Below, in pieces: positions 1-9,597 of a stretch of DNA of 64,000 nt. Source of the stretch: Saccharothrix syringae (lineage in GTDB: Bacteria > Actinomycetota > Actinomycetes > Mycobacteriales > Pseudonocardiaceae); NCBI RefSeq assembly GCF_009498035.1, contig NZ_CP034550.1, positions 2,604,001 through 2,668,000 of the forward strand, given 5' to 3'. Both the position numbers and the translations under genes were made by a program. How positions within the stretch are numbered: the stretch's first letter is position 1; every line of letters begins with the position of its first letter. A model generated the notes under the pieces. That model searched no databases and was not told where the DNA came from. It saw only the letters and a list, made by a program, of their open reading frames with translations.

Positions 1-1933
1 AGACCGTCGCGACCAGGTCGGAGCTGGGCACCGGGGTGACCACGAGCGCCGACGGGTGCAGGCGGGCGTTGTTCGCCTCGTCCTGCTCGACGACCTTCTT
101 CGTCTCGTCGACCTTGGCGGTGTACTGGTAGGAGCCGGAGCCGCGCGGGCCGATGTCGGCCGAGGCGGTCGCCGACGCGCCCGCCGCCAGCGCGCCCACC
201 TGGGCGGTGCCGACGGGCTGGTCGCCCAGGAAGAAGGTCACGTCGGTGGCCGCGGAGGCGGCCGTGCCCGCGTTGCGCACGGTCGCGGACAGCGTGATCG
301 GGTTCGTCTCCACCGGGCTCGCCGGGGTGAACGAGGTGCCGGTGACGGTCAGGTCCGGGTTGGGCGCCGACGTGCCGAACACCTGGAACTCGGCGACCTG
401 GCCGCCGGGCGCGCCGGTGTTGGCGGTGATGCGCAGCTGCACGTCCGCGACGCGCGCGGTCAGCGGGATGGTCACCGAGTTGCCGGTGGCCGGGTCGAAG
501 CGGTAGTCGCGGGCCGGGACCAGGCCGGTGAAGCCGGACGCGCTCTGCTCGCGGCCGAGGACCTGGATGTTCTGCGTGCGCGCGCCCCACGCCGACGACG
601 GGTTGAGCCGCAGCGTGACCGACGTGAGGTCCGCGTTCGCGCCGAGCTGGGTGGTCAGCGTGTTCGGGTAGGTGGCGCCCTCCCAGTAGGTGTTCACGTC
701 GTCGTCGTTGGCGTTGGCGGCGACGAAGGTGAACGTGTGGGAGCTGGCCGTGATCGGCTTGCCCTTGGCGAGGTTCGCGCCGCCGCTGCCGGGCCGGGTG
801 ACGCTGTTGCTCTGCGGCGACTGGTTGCCCGCCGCGTCCTTGGCGACCACGTAGTAGGTGACCGCGACGCCGTCGGGCTGGCTGTCGGTGTAGCTCAGGA
901 CGTTGCCCGCGACGCTGGTGCGCAACTGGCCGTTGGCGTACACGTCGTAGCCGGTCACGCCGACGTTGTCGGTGGCGGCGGACCAGGTCAGCCGGATCTG
1001 GCCGGACTGCGGCGTGCTGTAGGCGAGGTTGGTCGGCGCGGCGGGCGCCTGGGTGTCGCCGCCGGAGGTGCCGTGCACCTCGAACTCGGCGACCTGGCCG
1101 GCGGGCCAGCCGGTGTTGCCGGTGATCCACAGCCGCACGTACCGCGTGGTGGTGGCGGTGAACTGGATGGTCACCGTGTTGTTCGAGGCGGGGTTGAAGG
1201 TGTAGGGCGCCGACGGGACGAGGTCGCCGAACGTCGTGCCGTCCGTGCTGTGCTGCACGGCCAGCGTCTGCGTGCGCGCCCCCCAGTTCGCGGTGGGCAG
1301 CTTGAGCACCACGCGGTCGACCTTCAGGGCCGCGCCCAGGTCGGCCCGCAGCCACTGCGGGAACGCGTTGTTGGCGCTCTCCCAGTAGGTGGCCTGGTTG
1401 CCGTCGCCGGCGTTGGGCGCCTGGTAGACGTCGCTGTGGCTGCTCGCGGTGTAGGTGGCGGGCAGCACGGCCTGCGCGTCGACGACCCGGCGGACGTCGA
1501 CCTCGGCGAGCTGCGCGCCCCGACCCGCGCTGTTGCCGGTCACCTCGACCCGCACGTAGCGCACCAGCGTCGGGTCGACGTCGAGGGTGACCTGGTTGCC
1601 CCGGTCGGGGGTGAAGGTGTGGGTGGCGGAGGGGACGAGCGTGGCCAGGCCCCCGCCGTCCAGGCCGGCCTGGACGCTCAGGGTCTGGGTCCGCTCGCCC
1701 CAGTGCTCGGGCACGGACAGCCGGACCTGGTCGATCCGGGTGGGCGCGCCGAGGTCGAGGTCGACCGACCGGGGGAGGGAGTCGGTCTGCCAGTAGGTGC
1801 CCCGGTCGCCGTCGTGGACCAGCGCGGCGGCGGGAGCGCCCTGGGCGGCAGGGGTGACCAGGGTCAACGCGGTGACGGACAGCGCGAGCAGCGCCGCGGC
1901 TAGGCGTGAACGAGCACGTGTCGTCGGTGACAT
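1..1933 (-). CDS. Secreted multi-domain carbohydrate-binding protein (3 discoidin, FnIII, CARDB), partial
   Basis: This gene starts at an ATG on the minus strand and runs off the left edge without a stop, so the C-terminus is missing. The first 35 or so residues are a signal peptide (basic start, long Ala/Leu core, ends near QGAPA). Then come F5/8 type C (discoidin, CBM32-like) domains at about residues 35-165 and 175-290, a fibronectin type III domain at about 292-375, a third discoidin domain at about 376-515, and a CARDB-like Ig domain from about 518. Each discoidin copy carries the same marks: DGN/DVNTYWE, a W-G-x-R-TQ strand and Q-V-AEF/EV near its end. No catalytic domain is inside the window; enzymes with this layout often carry it at one end, so it may be a glycoside hydrolase or an adhesin for plant polysaccharide. 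Confidence 0.85.
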   Translation of the reverse strand, partial: MSPTTRARSRLAAALLALSVTALTLVTPAAQGAPAAALVHDGDRGTYWQTDSLPRSVDLDLGAPTRIDQVRLSVPEHWGERTQTLSVQAGLDGGGLATLVPSATHTFTPDRGNQVTLDVDPTLVRYVRVEVTGNSAGRGAQLAEVDVRRVVDAQAVLPATYTASSHSDVYQAPNAGDGNQATYWESANNAFPQWLRADLGAALKVDRVVLKLPTANWGARTQTLAVQHSTDGTTFGDLVPSAPYTFNPASNNTVTIQFTATTTRYVRLWITGNTGWPAGQVAEFEVHGTSGGDTQAPAAPTNLAYSTPQSGQIRLTWSAATDNVGVTGYDVYANGQLRTSVAGNVLSYTDSQPDGVAVTYYVVAKDAAGNQSPQSNSVTRPGSGGANLAKGKPITASSHTFTFVAANANDDDVNTYWEGATYPNTLTTQLGANADLTSVTLRLNPSSAWGARTQNIQVLGREQSASGFTGLVPARDYRFDPATGNSVTIPLTARVADVQLRITANTGAPGGQVAEFQVFGTSAPNPDLTVTGTSFTPASPVETNPITLSATVRNAGTAASAATDVTFFLGDQPVGTAQVGALAAGASATASADIGPRGSGSYQYTAKVDETKKVVEQDEANNARLHPSALVVTPVPSSDLVATV

Positions 1934-2180
1934 CGTGGTGCCGGCCCTTCTCGTTGGGCGGGTGCAGGGGGGCGCAAGCAGGCGAAATCGTTGCTTGTCG
2001 CAAAGTTCCGTCTGCTTGTCGTTTTTTTGCGTGGTGCGCTCGCAGAGTTGCAGACGGTCTGTGTGAAAGTCAACACATCCCGGGAGTCGGGCGGCCGTGC
2101 TGCGGTAACGGCGCCCGCGGCGGCGGGTGCGTTCGGGGGAGGGGGTGGAGATCTAGACTCGACCCCTGGGGAGGTGGCGG
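1934..2180. other. Divergent intergenic region with direct repeats and promoter-like elements
   Basis: This gap separates the secreted protein (leftward) from the STAND gene (rightward). It is AT-richer than its surroundings. It holds a direct repeat of TGCTTGTCG (near 1992-2000 and 2013-2021) followed by a run of seven T residues. A TTGACT box on the minus strand (2068-2073) could be the -35 of the leftward gene. TAGACT at 2154-2159 is a good -10 candidate for the rightward gene, followed by a GGGGAGG ribosome site just before its TTG start. What binds the direct repeats is unknown. Confidence 0.4.
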
Positions 2181-4775
2181 TTGAGCGACCCGAAAGCGGC
2201 GTTGGCGCGGGAACTGGGACGGCTGCGGCGGCGGGTCCCGGACGTGTCGGACGAGGCGGTGGCCCGGCGCGCGAGCGCGGTGGTGCTGCCCTCGGGGCGG
2301 CGGGTGGCGGTGAACGCCCGGCGGCTGGGGGAGTGGGTCGGCGGGCGGTCCGTGCCGCGCGACTTCGACGCCGTGCTGGCCGTCGCGATGGCGACCGGTG
2401 GGGTGACCGGGGTGGAGCGGTTGCGCGGGTTGTGGCGGGCGGCGCGGCGGGAGCGGCGCGGTCCGGCCTCGGCGGAGACCCCGGTCGCACCCCCGGTCCC
2501 GGTCGCACCTCCGGTCCCGGTCGCACCGCCGCCTCCGGTTCCCGCCCGGTCCCGGACGGCCCCCGTCCCGGCTCCGGTGCCGACCGGGACGGGGCGCGGC
2601 GACCGGGTGGGCGGGGCCGTGGTGGGCCGGATCGCGGTGGGCCGACCGCCCAGCGACGCGGCGGCACTGCGGAGCAGGCCCGCGCTCACCGGGGCGATCG
2701 AGGCGGCGCTGGGGGACCCGGGCGTGCGCCGGGTGCTGCTCACCGGCGCGGGCGGCGTCGGCAAGTCGCAGTTGGCCACCGCCGTGTTCCACCGATCACC
2801 TGCCGACGTGCGGGTGTGGGTCGCCGCGCGCACCCGGCAGTCCGTGCTCACCGGCTACGCCCGCGCGTGGCGGGCGCTGGTCGCCTCCGAGGCCGGCACC
2901 GACGACGAGGCGCAGGCCGACCTGTTCCTCAACCGGCTGCGCACCACCACCACGTCCTGGCTGGTGGTGCTGGACGACGTGGACGACCCGGCCGAGCTCG
3001 CCGGCCTGTGGCCCGCGGGCGACGCCGGGCGCAGCGTGGTCACCACGCGCCGGCGCGACGCCGCGCTGCTCCGGCCGGACGTGCGGGTGGTGCCGGTGGG
3101 CACGTTCGACCCCGACGAGGCCGCGGCCTACCTGGCCGAGCGGCTGTCGGTCGACCCGCGGCACCGGCCGGAGGACCAGGCCGCGCTCGCCGCCGCGGTC
3201 GGGTGCTTCCCGCTCGCGCTCGCGCAGGCCGCCGCGTTCCTCATCGACACCGGCGTGGACGTGCCCGCCTACCTGGACCTGCTGGCCGACCGGCGGCAGC
3301 GGGTGGCCGACCTGTTCCCGCCCTCCTCGCCCGCGGACGCGCACGACGACACGGTGGCGGGCGCGGTGCGGCTGGCCGCGGAGCGGGCCGGGTCGCTGGC
3401 GGCCACCGCGCCCGACGTGCTGGGCCTGGTCTCGGTGCTCGCGCCGGACGGCATCCCCGAGGCGGTGCTGCTCGACGGCGGGCGCGGCCTGCTGGCCCTG
3501 CGCGCCCTGCACCGGCTCAACCTGGTCACCCACCACGACCGCCGCGTCGAGGCGCACGCCCTCGTGCAGCGCGCCGCCCGCGACCTCGTGCCCGACCTGG
3601 GCGCCGTGGCGGTGGCGGCGGCCGACGCGCTGGAGCGCGAGTGGGCCGGGGCCGACCCGGACACCGCCGCCGCGCTGCACCGCAACGCCGAGGTGCTGCG
3701 CGCGGTCGCCGGCGAGCACCTGTGGCGGGGCGGGATGCACCCGGTGCTCGACCGCGTCGTCCGCTACCTGGACAGCATCGGCCGGGCCGCGGCCGCCCGC
3801 GACGTGGCGGTCGGGCTGCTGGCGCGGGCGGTCGAACCGCGCGACGTGGTGGTGCTGCGCACCCGGGTCGCCAAGGCGACCGGTGACCTCGGCGACCCGG
3901 CGGCGGCGCTGGCGGCGCTGGGCGAGGTGCTGGAGCAGGCGGAGCGCGAGCTCGGGCCGACCGACACCGACACCCTGTGGGCCCGGCTGTACCAGGCGCG
4001 GTTCCGGATGGAGTCGGGCCTGGTGGCGGACGCGCTCGCCGGGTTCGACTCGCTGATCGCCGACTGCGGCCTGCCCGCCGGGCACCCGCTGGTGGTGGCC
4101 GCGCTGGACGACCGCGTGCTGACCCTGGGCCTGTCCGGCGACACCGAGGGCGCCCGGGAGGCCGCCGCCGCGCTGGTGGAGGTGCTGCGGGCGGAGCTGG
4201 GGCCGCGGCACCCGCAGACGCTGCGCGTCCTGCTGGGGCTCGCCCGCTGGGTGGGCGAGGGCGGCGACGCCCGGCGGTCCGTGGAGCTCCACCGGGAGGC
4301 GGTGGACGGCCTGGGGTCGGTGGGCGCCCGCGGCCTGCACGACGCGTTCATCGCCCGGCACAACCTGGCCTACTGGCGCGCCGTGGCCGGGGACCTGGCG
4401 GAGGCCGTCACCGAGTTCGGCGCGGCCGCCGCCGACGCCGAGCGGGTCCTGGGGCGACGGCACCCCACCACCCTGACCTGCCTGGCCAACCAGGCGTTCT
4501 GGTGCGGGGTGGCGGGTGACGCGTCGGCGGTGGAGCGGCTGGCCCGGCTGCGCGGGGAGGTCGAGGCGGTGTTCGGCCCGCGGCACCCGCGCGTGCTGCG
4601 GACCCGCCAGCAGCTGGCCGACCTCCTGCACCGGGGCGGCCGGCGGACCGAGGCGGTCGCCGAGCTGCGCGCGGTGCTGGCGGAGATGTCCCGGGTGCAG
4701 GGGGAGAACCACCCGCGCACCCGGGAGGCGGCGCAACTGCTGGCGGGGTGGGGGGTCAGGACCGCCGCACGATGA
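2181..4775 (+). CDS. STAND-type NTPase with NB-ARC and TPR domains
   Basis: This is an 864-residue signal-transduction ATPase. An N-terminal region of about 95 residues is helical and resembles the DNA-binding-like or adaptor heads of actinomycete STAND proteins. It is followed by a proline-rich linker (about 98-135, repeated APPVPV). The NB-ARC core has a Walker A GAGGVGKS near residue 190 and a Walker B WLVVLDDVDD near 260. From about residue 540 the protein is a string of tetratricopeptide-like helical pairs (repeated LGPRHPxTLR/GRRHPTTL marks). The TTG start is chosen because GGGGAGG lies directly upstream; no better ATG or GTG fits. STAND proteins oligomerise on a trigger; here neither trigger nor effector is visible. 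The last 20 bases overlap the convergent permease gene. It could be a regulator or a conflict-system sensor. Confidence 0.8.
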   Translation: MSDPKAALARELGRLRRRVPDVSDEAVARRASAVVLPSGRRVAVNARRLGEWVGGRSVPRDFDAVLAVAMATGGVTGVERLRGLWRAARRERRGPASAETPVAPPVPVAPPVPVAPPPPVPARSRTAPVPAPVPTGTGRGDRVGGAVVGRIAVGRPPSDAAALRSRPALTGAIEAALGDPGVRRVLLTGAGGVGKSQLATAVFHRSPADVRVWVAARTRQSVLTGYARAWRALVASEAGTDDEAQADLFLNRLRTTTTSWLVVLDDVDDPAELAGLWPAGDAGRSVVTTRRRDAALLRPDVRVVPVGTFDPDEAAAYLAERLSVDPRHRPEDQAALAAAVGCFPLALAQAAAFLIDTGVDVPAYLDLLADRRQRVADLFPPSSPADAHDDTVAGAVRLAAERAGSLAATAPDVLGLVSVLAPDGIPEAVLLDGGRGLLALRALHRLNLVTHHDRRVEAHALVQRAARDLVPDLGAVAVAAADALEREWAGADPDTAAALHRNAEVLRAVAGEHLWRGGMHPVLDRVVRYLDSIGRAAAARDVAVGLLARAVEPRDVVVLRTRVAKATGDLGDPAAALAALGEVLEQAERELGPTDTDTLWARLYQARFRMESGLVADALAGFDSLIADCGLPAGHPLVVAALDDRVLTLGLSGDTEGAREAAAALVEVLRAELGPRHPQTLRVLLGLARWVGEGGDARRSVELHREAVDGLGSVGARGLHDAFIARHNLAYWRAVAGDLAEAVTEFGAAAADAERVLGRRHPTTLTCLANQAFWCGVAGDASAVERLARLRGEVEAVFGPRHPRVLRTRQQLADLLHRGGRRTEAVAELRAVLAEMSRVQGENHPRTREAAQLLAGWGVRTAAR

Positions 4776-5772
4776 GCCGCTGCAGCGCGATGAACGCCAG
4801 CAGCAGGGCACCGACGACGATCTTGGTCCACCACGAGGACAGCGTGCCCTGGAACGAGACCAGCGTCTGGATCGTGCCCAGCACCAGCACGCCCGCCACC
4901 GAGCCGACCACGAACCCGACCCCGCCGGACAGCAGGCTGCCGCCCACCACCACGGCGGCGATCGCGTCCAGCTCCATGCCCACCGCGTGCAGGCTGTAGC
5001 CGGACAGCATGTAGAGGCTGTAGAGCAGGCCGCCCAGGGCCGAGCAGAAGCCGCTGACCACGTACACGCCGATCTTCGCGCGCGTGGTGGCCAGGCCCAT
5101 CAGCCGCGCCGAGGACTCGCTGCCGCCCACGGCGTACACGGTGCGCCCGAACCGGGTCAGGTGCAGCACGTACGCCGCGGCCAGCACCACCACCAGGGCG
5201 ATCACCACCGGGTAGGTGATGGTCACCTTGCCGGGCAGCTCGATCGACTCCGTGGCCAGGGTGCGGAAGGCCGGGTCCTTGATGGAGATCGACTCCACGC
5301 TGATCACGAAGCACAGGCCGCGGGCCAGGAACATGCCGGCCAGCGTCACGATGAACGGCTGCACGCCGAACCGGTGGATCACCCAGCCCATCGCCAGGCC
5401 CAGCCCGGAGCCCACCACGAGCACCGCGACCACCACCAGCAGCGGCGGCCAGCCCGCGCGCAGCCCGGCCGCCGCGATCATCGTGGACAGCGCCACCACC
5501 GAGCCCACCGACAGGTCGATGCCGCCGGTCAGGATCACGAACGTCATGCCGACCGCGAGCACGATCAGGAACGCGTTGTCGATGAACAGGTTCGCCACCA
5601 CCTGGCCGGTCGCGAACCCCTCGTACCGCACCGAGCCGACGCCGAACGTCGCCACGAACACCACGAACGTGGCGATCACCGGCAGGAACCGCTTCGGGAC
5701 GCTCACCGTCACCCCGGACGGCTTCCGGGACGCCGGGGTCACCTCCGGCTCGACGGCCACTGTCTGCTTCAT
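4756..5772 (-). CDS. yjfF: Sugar ABC transporter permease (YjfF type)
   Basis: This is a 338-residue membrane permease of the BPD_transp_2 (ribose/galactofuranose) family. It has about eight to ten hydrophobic helices and the family signature FVILTGGIDLSVGSV in the middle. It is the last gene of a four-gene operon running leftward. Its ATG overlaps the stop of the preceding permease as ATGA (5769-5772), so the two are translationally coupled. The pair of unequal permeases after one binding protein and one double-ATPase matches the YtfQ-YtfR-YtfT-YjfF layout known for galactofuranose uptake in E. coli. Given the arabinan enzymes next door, the cargo is more likely L-arabinofuranose or arabinose; that is inference. 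Its 3' end overlaps the convergent STAND gene by 20 bases. Confidence 0.88.
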   Translation of the reverse strand: MKQTVAVEPEVTPASRKPSGVTVSVPKRFLPVIATFVVFVATFGVGSVRYEGFATGQVVANLFIDNAFLIVLAVGMTFVILTGGIDLSVGSVVALSTMIAAAGLRAGWPPLLVVVAVLVVGSGLGLAMGWVIHRFGVQPFIVTLAGMFLARGLCFVISVESISIKDPAFRTLATESIELPGKVTITYPVVIALVVVLAAAYVLHLTRFGRTVYAVGGSESSARLMGLATTRAKIGVYVVSGFCSALGGLLYSLYMLSGYSLHAVGMELDAIAAVVVGGSLLSGGVGFVVGSVAGVLVLGTIQTLVSFQGTLSSWWTKIVVGALLLAFIALQRLIVRRS

Positions 5773-6872
5773 GCGGGCACCCCTCGCCTCACCCGGAACT
5801 TGACCGGCGCCTGCACCAGGCACACCGCCATCACCACGACCGCCTTGAACACCAGCGTGATCTCCGGCGCGATGCCCGCGGTGTAGACCGTGGTGGTCAG
5901 CGTCTGGATGATCAGCGCGCCGAGCAGCGTGCCGGTCAGCGAGTACCGCCCGCCGGCCAGTGACGTGCCGCCGATGACCACCGCCAGGATCGCGTCCATC
6001 TCGATCCACAGGCCGGCGTTGTTGGCGTCCGCCGCGCTCACGTTGGAGCTGATCATCAGGCCGGCGATGCCCGCGCACAGCGCCGCGAACACGTACACGG
6101 TCCAGATGATCGTGCGCGACCGCACCCCCGCCAGCCTGCTGGCCTCGGGGTTCACCCCGACCGACTCGATCAGCAGGCCCAGCGCCGTGCGGCGGGTCGC
6201 CAGCGCGACCAGGCCCAGCGCGGCCAGGCTGATCAGGATCGCGATCGGCAGCACCAGGAAGCCCGCGCCCACCTGCCGGTAGGTGGGGGAGTCCACGGTG
6301 ATGATCTGCCCCTCGGTGATCAGCATCGCCACCCCGCGCCCGGCCGTCATCAGCACCAGCGTGGCGATGATCGGCTGGATGCCCAGCACCGAGACCAGGA
6401 ACCCGTTCCACAGCCCCAGCACCGCGCACAGCGCCAGCGCGATGCCCATGCCGACCCACGCGTTGCCGCCCGTGGCGATGTGCGTGCACGTCACCGCGCC
6501 CGCGATCGCCGCCACCGCGCCCACCGACAGGTCGATGCCGCGGGTGGCGATGACCAGCGTCATGCCCAGCGCGATCAGCAGGGTGGGCGCGCCGTTGCGC
6601 AGGATGTCGACCAGGCTGCCGAACAGCGCGCCGTCCTGGATGCGCAGCGAGAAGAACGAGGGCGTGACGACCACGTTCAGCAGCAGCAGGGCGACCAGCG
6701 CCAGCAGCGGCCACAGCAGCTTGTTGTCCTTGAGGTTGCGGCCCGACCTGCCGCGCACGAGGCCGCGGTTCGACCCGTTGCCCCTCACCCCGCCGCCCGG
6801 GGTGCCGGCGGTACCCGGCTCGTCCACCACGACGGCACCGCCCGGCCCGTCGCCCGGCTCGTTGCCCTTCAC
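5769..6872 (-). CDS. ytfT: Sugar ABC transporter permease (YtfT type)
   Basis: This is a 367-residue inner-membrane permease. It has an unusually long, glycine-rich, cytoplasmic N-terminal tail of about 45 residues before the first helix (LLWPLLALVALLLLNVVV). The family signature TLVIATRGIDLSVGAVAA is clear. The GTG start at 6872 is chosen because it overlaps the ATPase stop as GTGA, mirroring the ATGA overlap with the next permease. It forms the heterodimeric channel with the product of 4756-5772. The tail has no recognisable motif. Confidence 0.87.
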   Translation of the reverse strand: MKGNEPGDGPGGAVVVDEPGTAGTPGGGVRGNGSNRGLVRGRSGRNLKDNKLLWPLLALVALLLLNVVVTPSFFSLRIQDGALFGSLVDILRNGAPTLLIALGMTLVIATRGIDLSVGAVAAIAGAVTCTHIATGGNAWVGMGIALALCAVLGLWNGFLVSVLGIQPIIATLVLMTAGRGVAMLITEGQIITVDSPTYRQVGAGFLVLPIAILISLAALGLVALATRRTALGLLIESVGVNPEASRLAGVRSRTIIWTVYVFAALCAGIAGLMISSNVSAADANNAGLWIEMDAILAVVIGGTSLAGGRYSLTGTLLGALIIQTLTTTVYTAGIAPEITLVFKAVVVMAVCLVQAPVKFRVRRGVPA

Positions 6873-8404
6873 GACGCCACCGCCCGCTCCGGCCGCTGCT
6901 CCGCGCCACCCGCGATCAGCGCCATCACCTCGTCCACACCCACCGTGCCACCCGACTCGGCCGCGTCCAGCTCGGCCACCTTGTGCCGGTCGCGCATCAC
7001 CACCACCCGGTCGGAGATGCGGACCACCTCCTCCAGTTCCGCGGAGATGAACAACACCGCCATGCCCTCGGCGGCCAGGTCCGCGACCAGCTTCTGGATC
7101 TGCGCCTTCGCGCCCACGTCGATGCCGCGCGTCGGCTCGTCCAGGATCAGCAGCCGCGGCTTGGTCACCAGCCACCGCGCCAGCAGCACCTTCTGCTGGT
7201 TGCCGCCGGACAGGTTGCCGACCAGCTTGTCCGGGTCGGCGGGCCGGATGTCCAGCACCTCGATGTACTTCGCGACCAGCTCGTCGGCGACCTTGCGCGG
7301 CACCGGGCGGGCCCAGCCGCGCGCCGCCTGCATCGCCAGGATCAGGTTGTCGCGCACGCTCAGGTCGGCCACGACGCCCTCGGCCTTGCGGTCCTCCGAG
7401 GAGAACGCGATGCCCGCCGCGATCGCCGACCGCGGGCCGCGCAGGTGCAGGGGCTTGCCGTCGACCAGCACCCGGCCCGAGTCGGCCTTGTCCGCGCCGA
7501 ACAGCAGCCGCGCCACCTCGGTGCGGCCCGAGCCGAGCAGCCCGGCCAGGCCCACCACCTCGCCCGCCCGGATGGTCAGGTCGAACGGCGCCACCGAGCC
7601 CTTGCGGCCCAGGCCCTCGGCCACCAGCAGCGGCGCGCCCGGCGTGCCCGAGCGGCGCTCGATCTCCTCCAGCAGGCCCATCTCGCGGCCCAGCATCGCC
7701 GAGACCAGGTCGATCCGGCTCAGCGCGGTGGTGGCGTGCTCGCCGACCAGCCGGCCGTTGCGCAGGACCGTGATCCGGTCGGAGATCTCGTAGACCTGCT
7801 CCAGGAAGTGCGTCACGAACAGCACCGCGACGCCCTCGTCGCGCAGCACCCGGATGATCCGGAACAGCTCGGCCACCTCGTCGGTGTCGAGGCTGGAGGT
7901 CGGCTCGTCCAGCACGAGCACCCGCGCGTCGACGGCCACCGCCCGCGCGATGGCCACCAGTTGCTGCACGGCGATCGGGTGGCTCTCCAGCACCGACCCG
8001 GGGTCGATGCGCAGGCCGATGCGCGCCAGCAGCTCGGCGGCGCGCGCCCGCATCGCCTTGCCGTCGATCCGCCCGAACCGGCGCGGCTCACGACCCAGCA
8101 GGATGTTCTCCGCCACGGTCAGGTTCGCGCACAGGTTCACCTCCTGGTACACCGTGCTGATCCCGGCCGCCTGGGCCTGCGCGGGCCGGTCGAAGGAGAC
8201 CGCCTCGCCCGCGTACCGGATCTCGCCCGCCGCGAGGCGGTGCACGCCGGTCAGCGCCTTGATGAGCGTGGACTTGCCCGCTCCGTTCTCGCCCATCAGG
8301 GCGTGGACCTCGCCGGGGAACAGCCGGAAGTCCACCTCCTGCAGGGCCTTCACACCGGGGAACTCCACCGAGATGCCCCGCATGTCGACGACCGGCTCGG
8401 TCAC
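6869..8404 (-). CDS. ytfR: Sugar ABC transporter ATP-binding protein, two NBDs (YtfR type)
   Basis: This 511-residue protein holds two nucleotide-binding domains, as in RbsA, MglA and YtfR. The first has Walker [10 protein letters not shown] (about residues 38-46) and Walker B VLVLDEPTSSLD. The second has a degenerate P-loop (GLLGSGRTE), the signature LSGGNQQKV and [15 protein letters not shown] degenerate second Walker A is normal for this family. The GTG at 8404 is preferred over the one at 8410 because AGGGGAG sits five bases upstream. It energises the two permeases encoded after it. About 80 bases separate it from the binding-protein gene. Confidence 0.9.
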   Translation of the reverse strand: MTEPVVDMRGISVEFPGVKALQEVDFRLFPGEVHALMGENGAGKSTLIKALTGVHRLAAGEIRYAGEAVSFDRPAQAQAAGISTVYQEVNLCANLTVAENILLGREPRRFGRIDGKAMRARAAELLARIGLRIDPGSVLESHPIAVQQLVAIARAVAVDARVLVLDEPTSSLDTDEVAELFRIIRVLRDEGVAVLFVTHFLEQVYEISDRITVLRNGRLVGEHATTALSRIDLVSAMLGREMGLLEEIERRSGTPGAPLLVAEGLGRKGSVAPFDLTIRAGEVVGLAGLLGSGRTEVARLLFGADKADSGRVLVDGKPLHLRGPRSAIAAGIAFSSEDRKAEGVVADLSVRDNLILAMQAARGWARPVPRKVADELVAKYIEVLDIRPADPDKLVGNLSGGNQQKVLLARWLVTKPRLLILDEPTRGIDVGAKAQIQKLVADLAAEGMAVLFISAELEEVVRISDRVVVMRDRHKVAELDAAESGGTVGVDEVMALIAGGAEQRPERAVAS

Positions 8405-8487
8405 CGGCACTCCCCTCACACGACTGGGTGCGGCCCCCGCCACCACACCCGGAGGGTGGCGGGGGCCGCGGTCTGCGGACCTGCGGA

Positions 8488-9468
8488 TCAGTACTGGCGC
8501 TCGGGGAGCGCGGCCTTGGCCTGCTCGGAGGTGAACGTCGTCTCCTCGGTCACCACCCGGGCCGGCACCTCCTCGCCGGCGACGACCTTCTTGGCCAGGT
8601 CCATCAGCTGGTCGCCCAGCAGCGGGTTGCACTCGACGATGAAGTTGATCTCACCGGCGGCCAGCGCGGTCATGCCGTCCTTCACCGCGTCCACGGTGAT
8701 GATCTTGATGTCCTTGCCGGGCACCTTGCCCGCCGCCTTGATCGCCTCGATCGCGCCCAGGCCCATGTCGTCGTTGTGCGCGTACACCACGTCGATGTCC
8801 GGCACGGACTTCAGGAACGCCTCCATGACCTGCTTGCCGCCCGAGCGGGTGAAGTCACCGGTCTGCGAGGCCACGATCTTGAGGTTCGTGCCCGCGATGG
8901 CGTCCTCGAAGCCCTTCTTGCGGTCGAGGGCGGGTGCCGCGCCCGTGGTGCCCTGCAGCTCGACGACGTTGACCGCGTCGCCCGCGTTCTCCTTCAGCCA
9001 CTGGCCGGCCTTCTTGCCCTCCTCCACGAAGTCCGAGCCGAGGAACGTCTTGTAGAGCGACGTGTCCTCTGAATCGATCGCGCGGTCGGTCAGGATCACC
9101 GGGATGTTGGCGCGCTTGGCCTCCAGCAGGACGGCGTCCCAGCCGGTCTCCACCACCGGGCTGAAGGCGATCACGTCCACCTTCTGCTGGACGTAGGACC
9201 GGATCGCCTTGATCTGGTTCTCCTGCTTCTGCTGCGCGTCGGTGAACTTCAGGTCGATGCCCGCCTTCGCGGCCGCCTCCTGGACCGACTTCGTGTTCGC
9301 GGTGCGCCAACCGCTCTCGGCGCCCACCTGGGCGAAGCCCATCGTGATCTTGCCGTCGTCGGCGCCCGTCGACCCCGCGTCCCCGGACCCGCCGGAGCCA
9401 CCGGAGCCGCAAGCGGTCAACGCGGCCAACAAGACCGCGCTGGCGGCGGTCGCGAACTTCTTGAGCAC
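8488..9468 (-). CDS. ytfQ: Sugar ABC transporter substrate-binding lipoprotein (YtfQ type)
   Basis: This is a 326-residue periplasmic-binding-protein-like lipoprotein of the Peripla_BP_4 (RbsB) family. A short signal peptide ends in a lipobox LTAC, followed by a glycine/serine linker. The body carries the family marks ITMGFAQVGAESGWR, DVIAFSPVVETGW and YAHNDDMGLGAIEAI, the last typical of the YtfQ group. The GTG start at 9468 is chosen over an in-frame ATG further upstream because a strong GGAGGAAG site lies directly before it and the signal peptide then starts normally. It heads the importer operon 9468 to 4756. A perfect 12-bp palindrome at 9545-9556 probably controls it. Confidence 0.9.
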   Translation of the reverse strand: MLKKFATAASAVLLAALTACGSGGSGGSGDAGSTGADDGKITMGFAQVGAESGWRTANTKSVQEAAAKAGIDLKFTDAQQKQENQIKAIRSYVQQKVDVIAFSPVVETGWDAVLLEAKRANIPVILTDRAIDSEDTSLYKTFLGSDFVEEGKKAGQWLKENAGDAVNVVELQGTTGAAPALDRKKGFEDAIAGTNLKIVASQTGDFTRSGGKQVMEAFLKSVPDIDVVYAHNDDMGLGAIEAIKAAGKVPGKDIKIITVDAVKDGMTALAAGEINFIVECNPLLGDQLMDLAKKVVAGEEVPARVVTEETTFTSEQAKAALPERQY

Positions 9469-9544
9469 TGGTCTTCCTCCGTGTGAACCCGAGACACTGG
9501 CGGGGACGGCGAACCGCGTGACCGTGGTCACCTGGGCCACAAGA

Positions 9545-9556
9545 GTGAACGTTCAC
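9545..9556. promoter_or_regulatory. Perfect palindrome GTGAACGTTCAC upstream of the importer operon
   Basis: The 12-base sequence GTGAACGTTCAC reads the same on both strands and has the central CG step usual for LacI-family operators. It lies 77 bases before the binding-protein start. It differs from the TGTTAGCGATAACA sites of the arabinose genes, so it may answer to a different regulator. Partly matching TTCGAA-containing arms follow at 9575-9587 and 9598-9612. Confidence 0.5.
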
Positions 9557-9597
9557 AATGGCCACGTCAACCCCTTCGAAACGTCAACTTCGCACGC

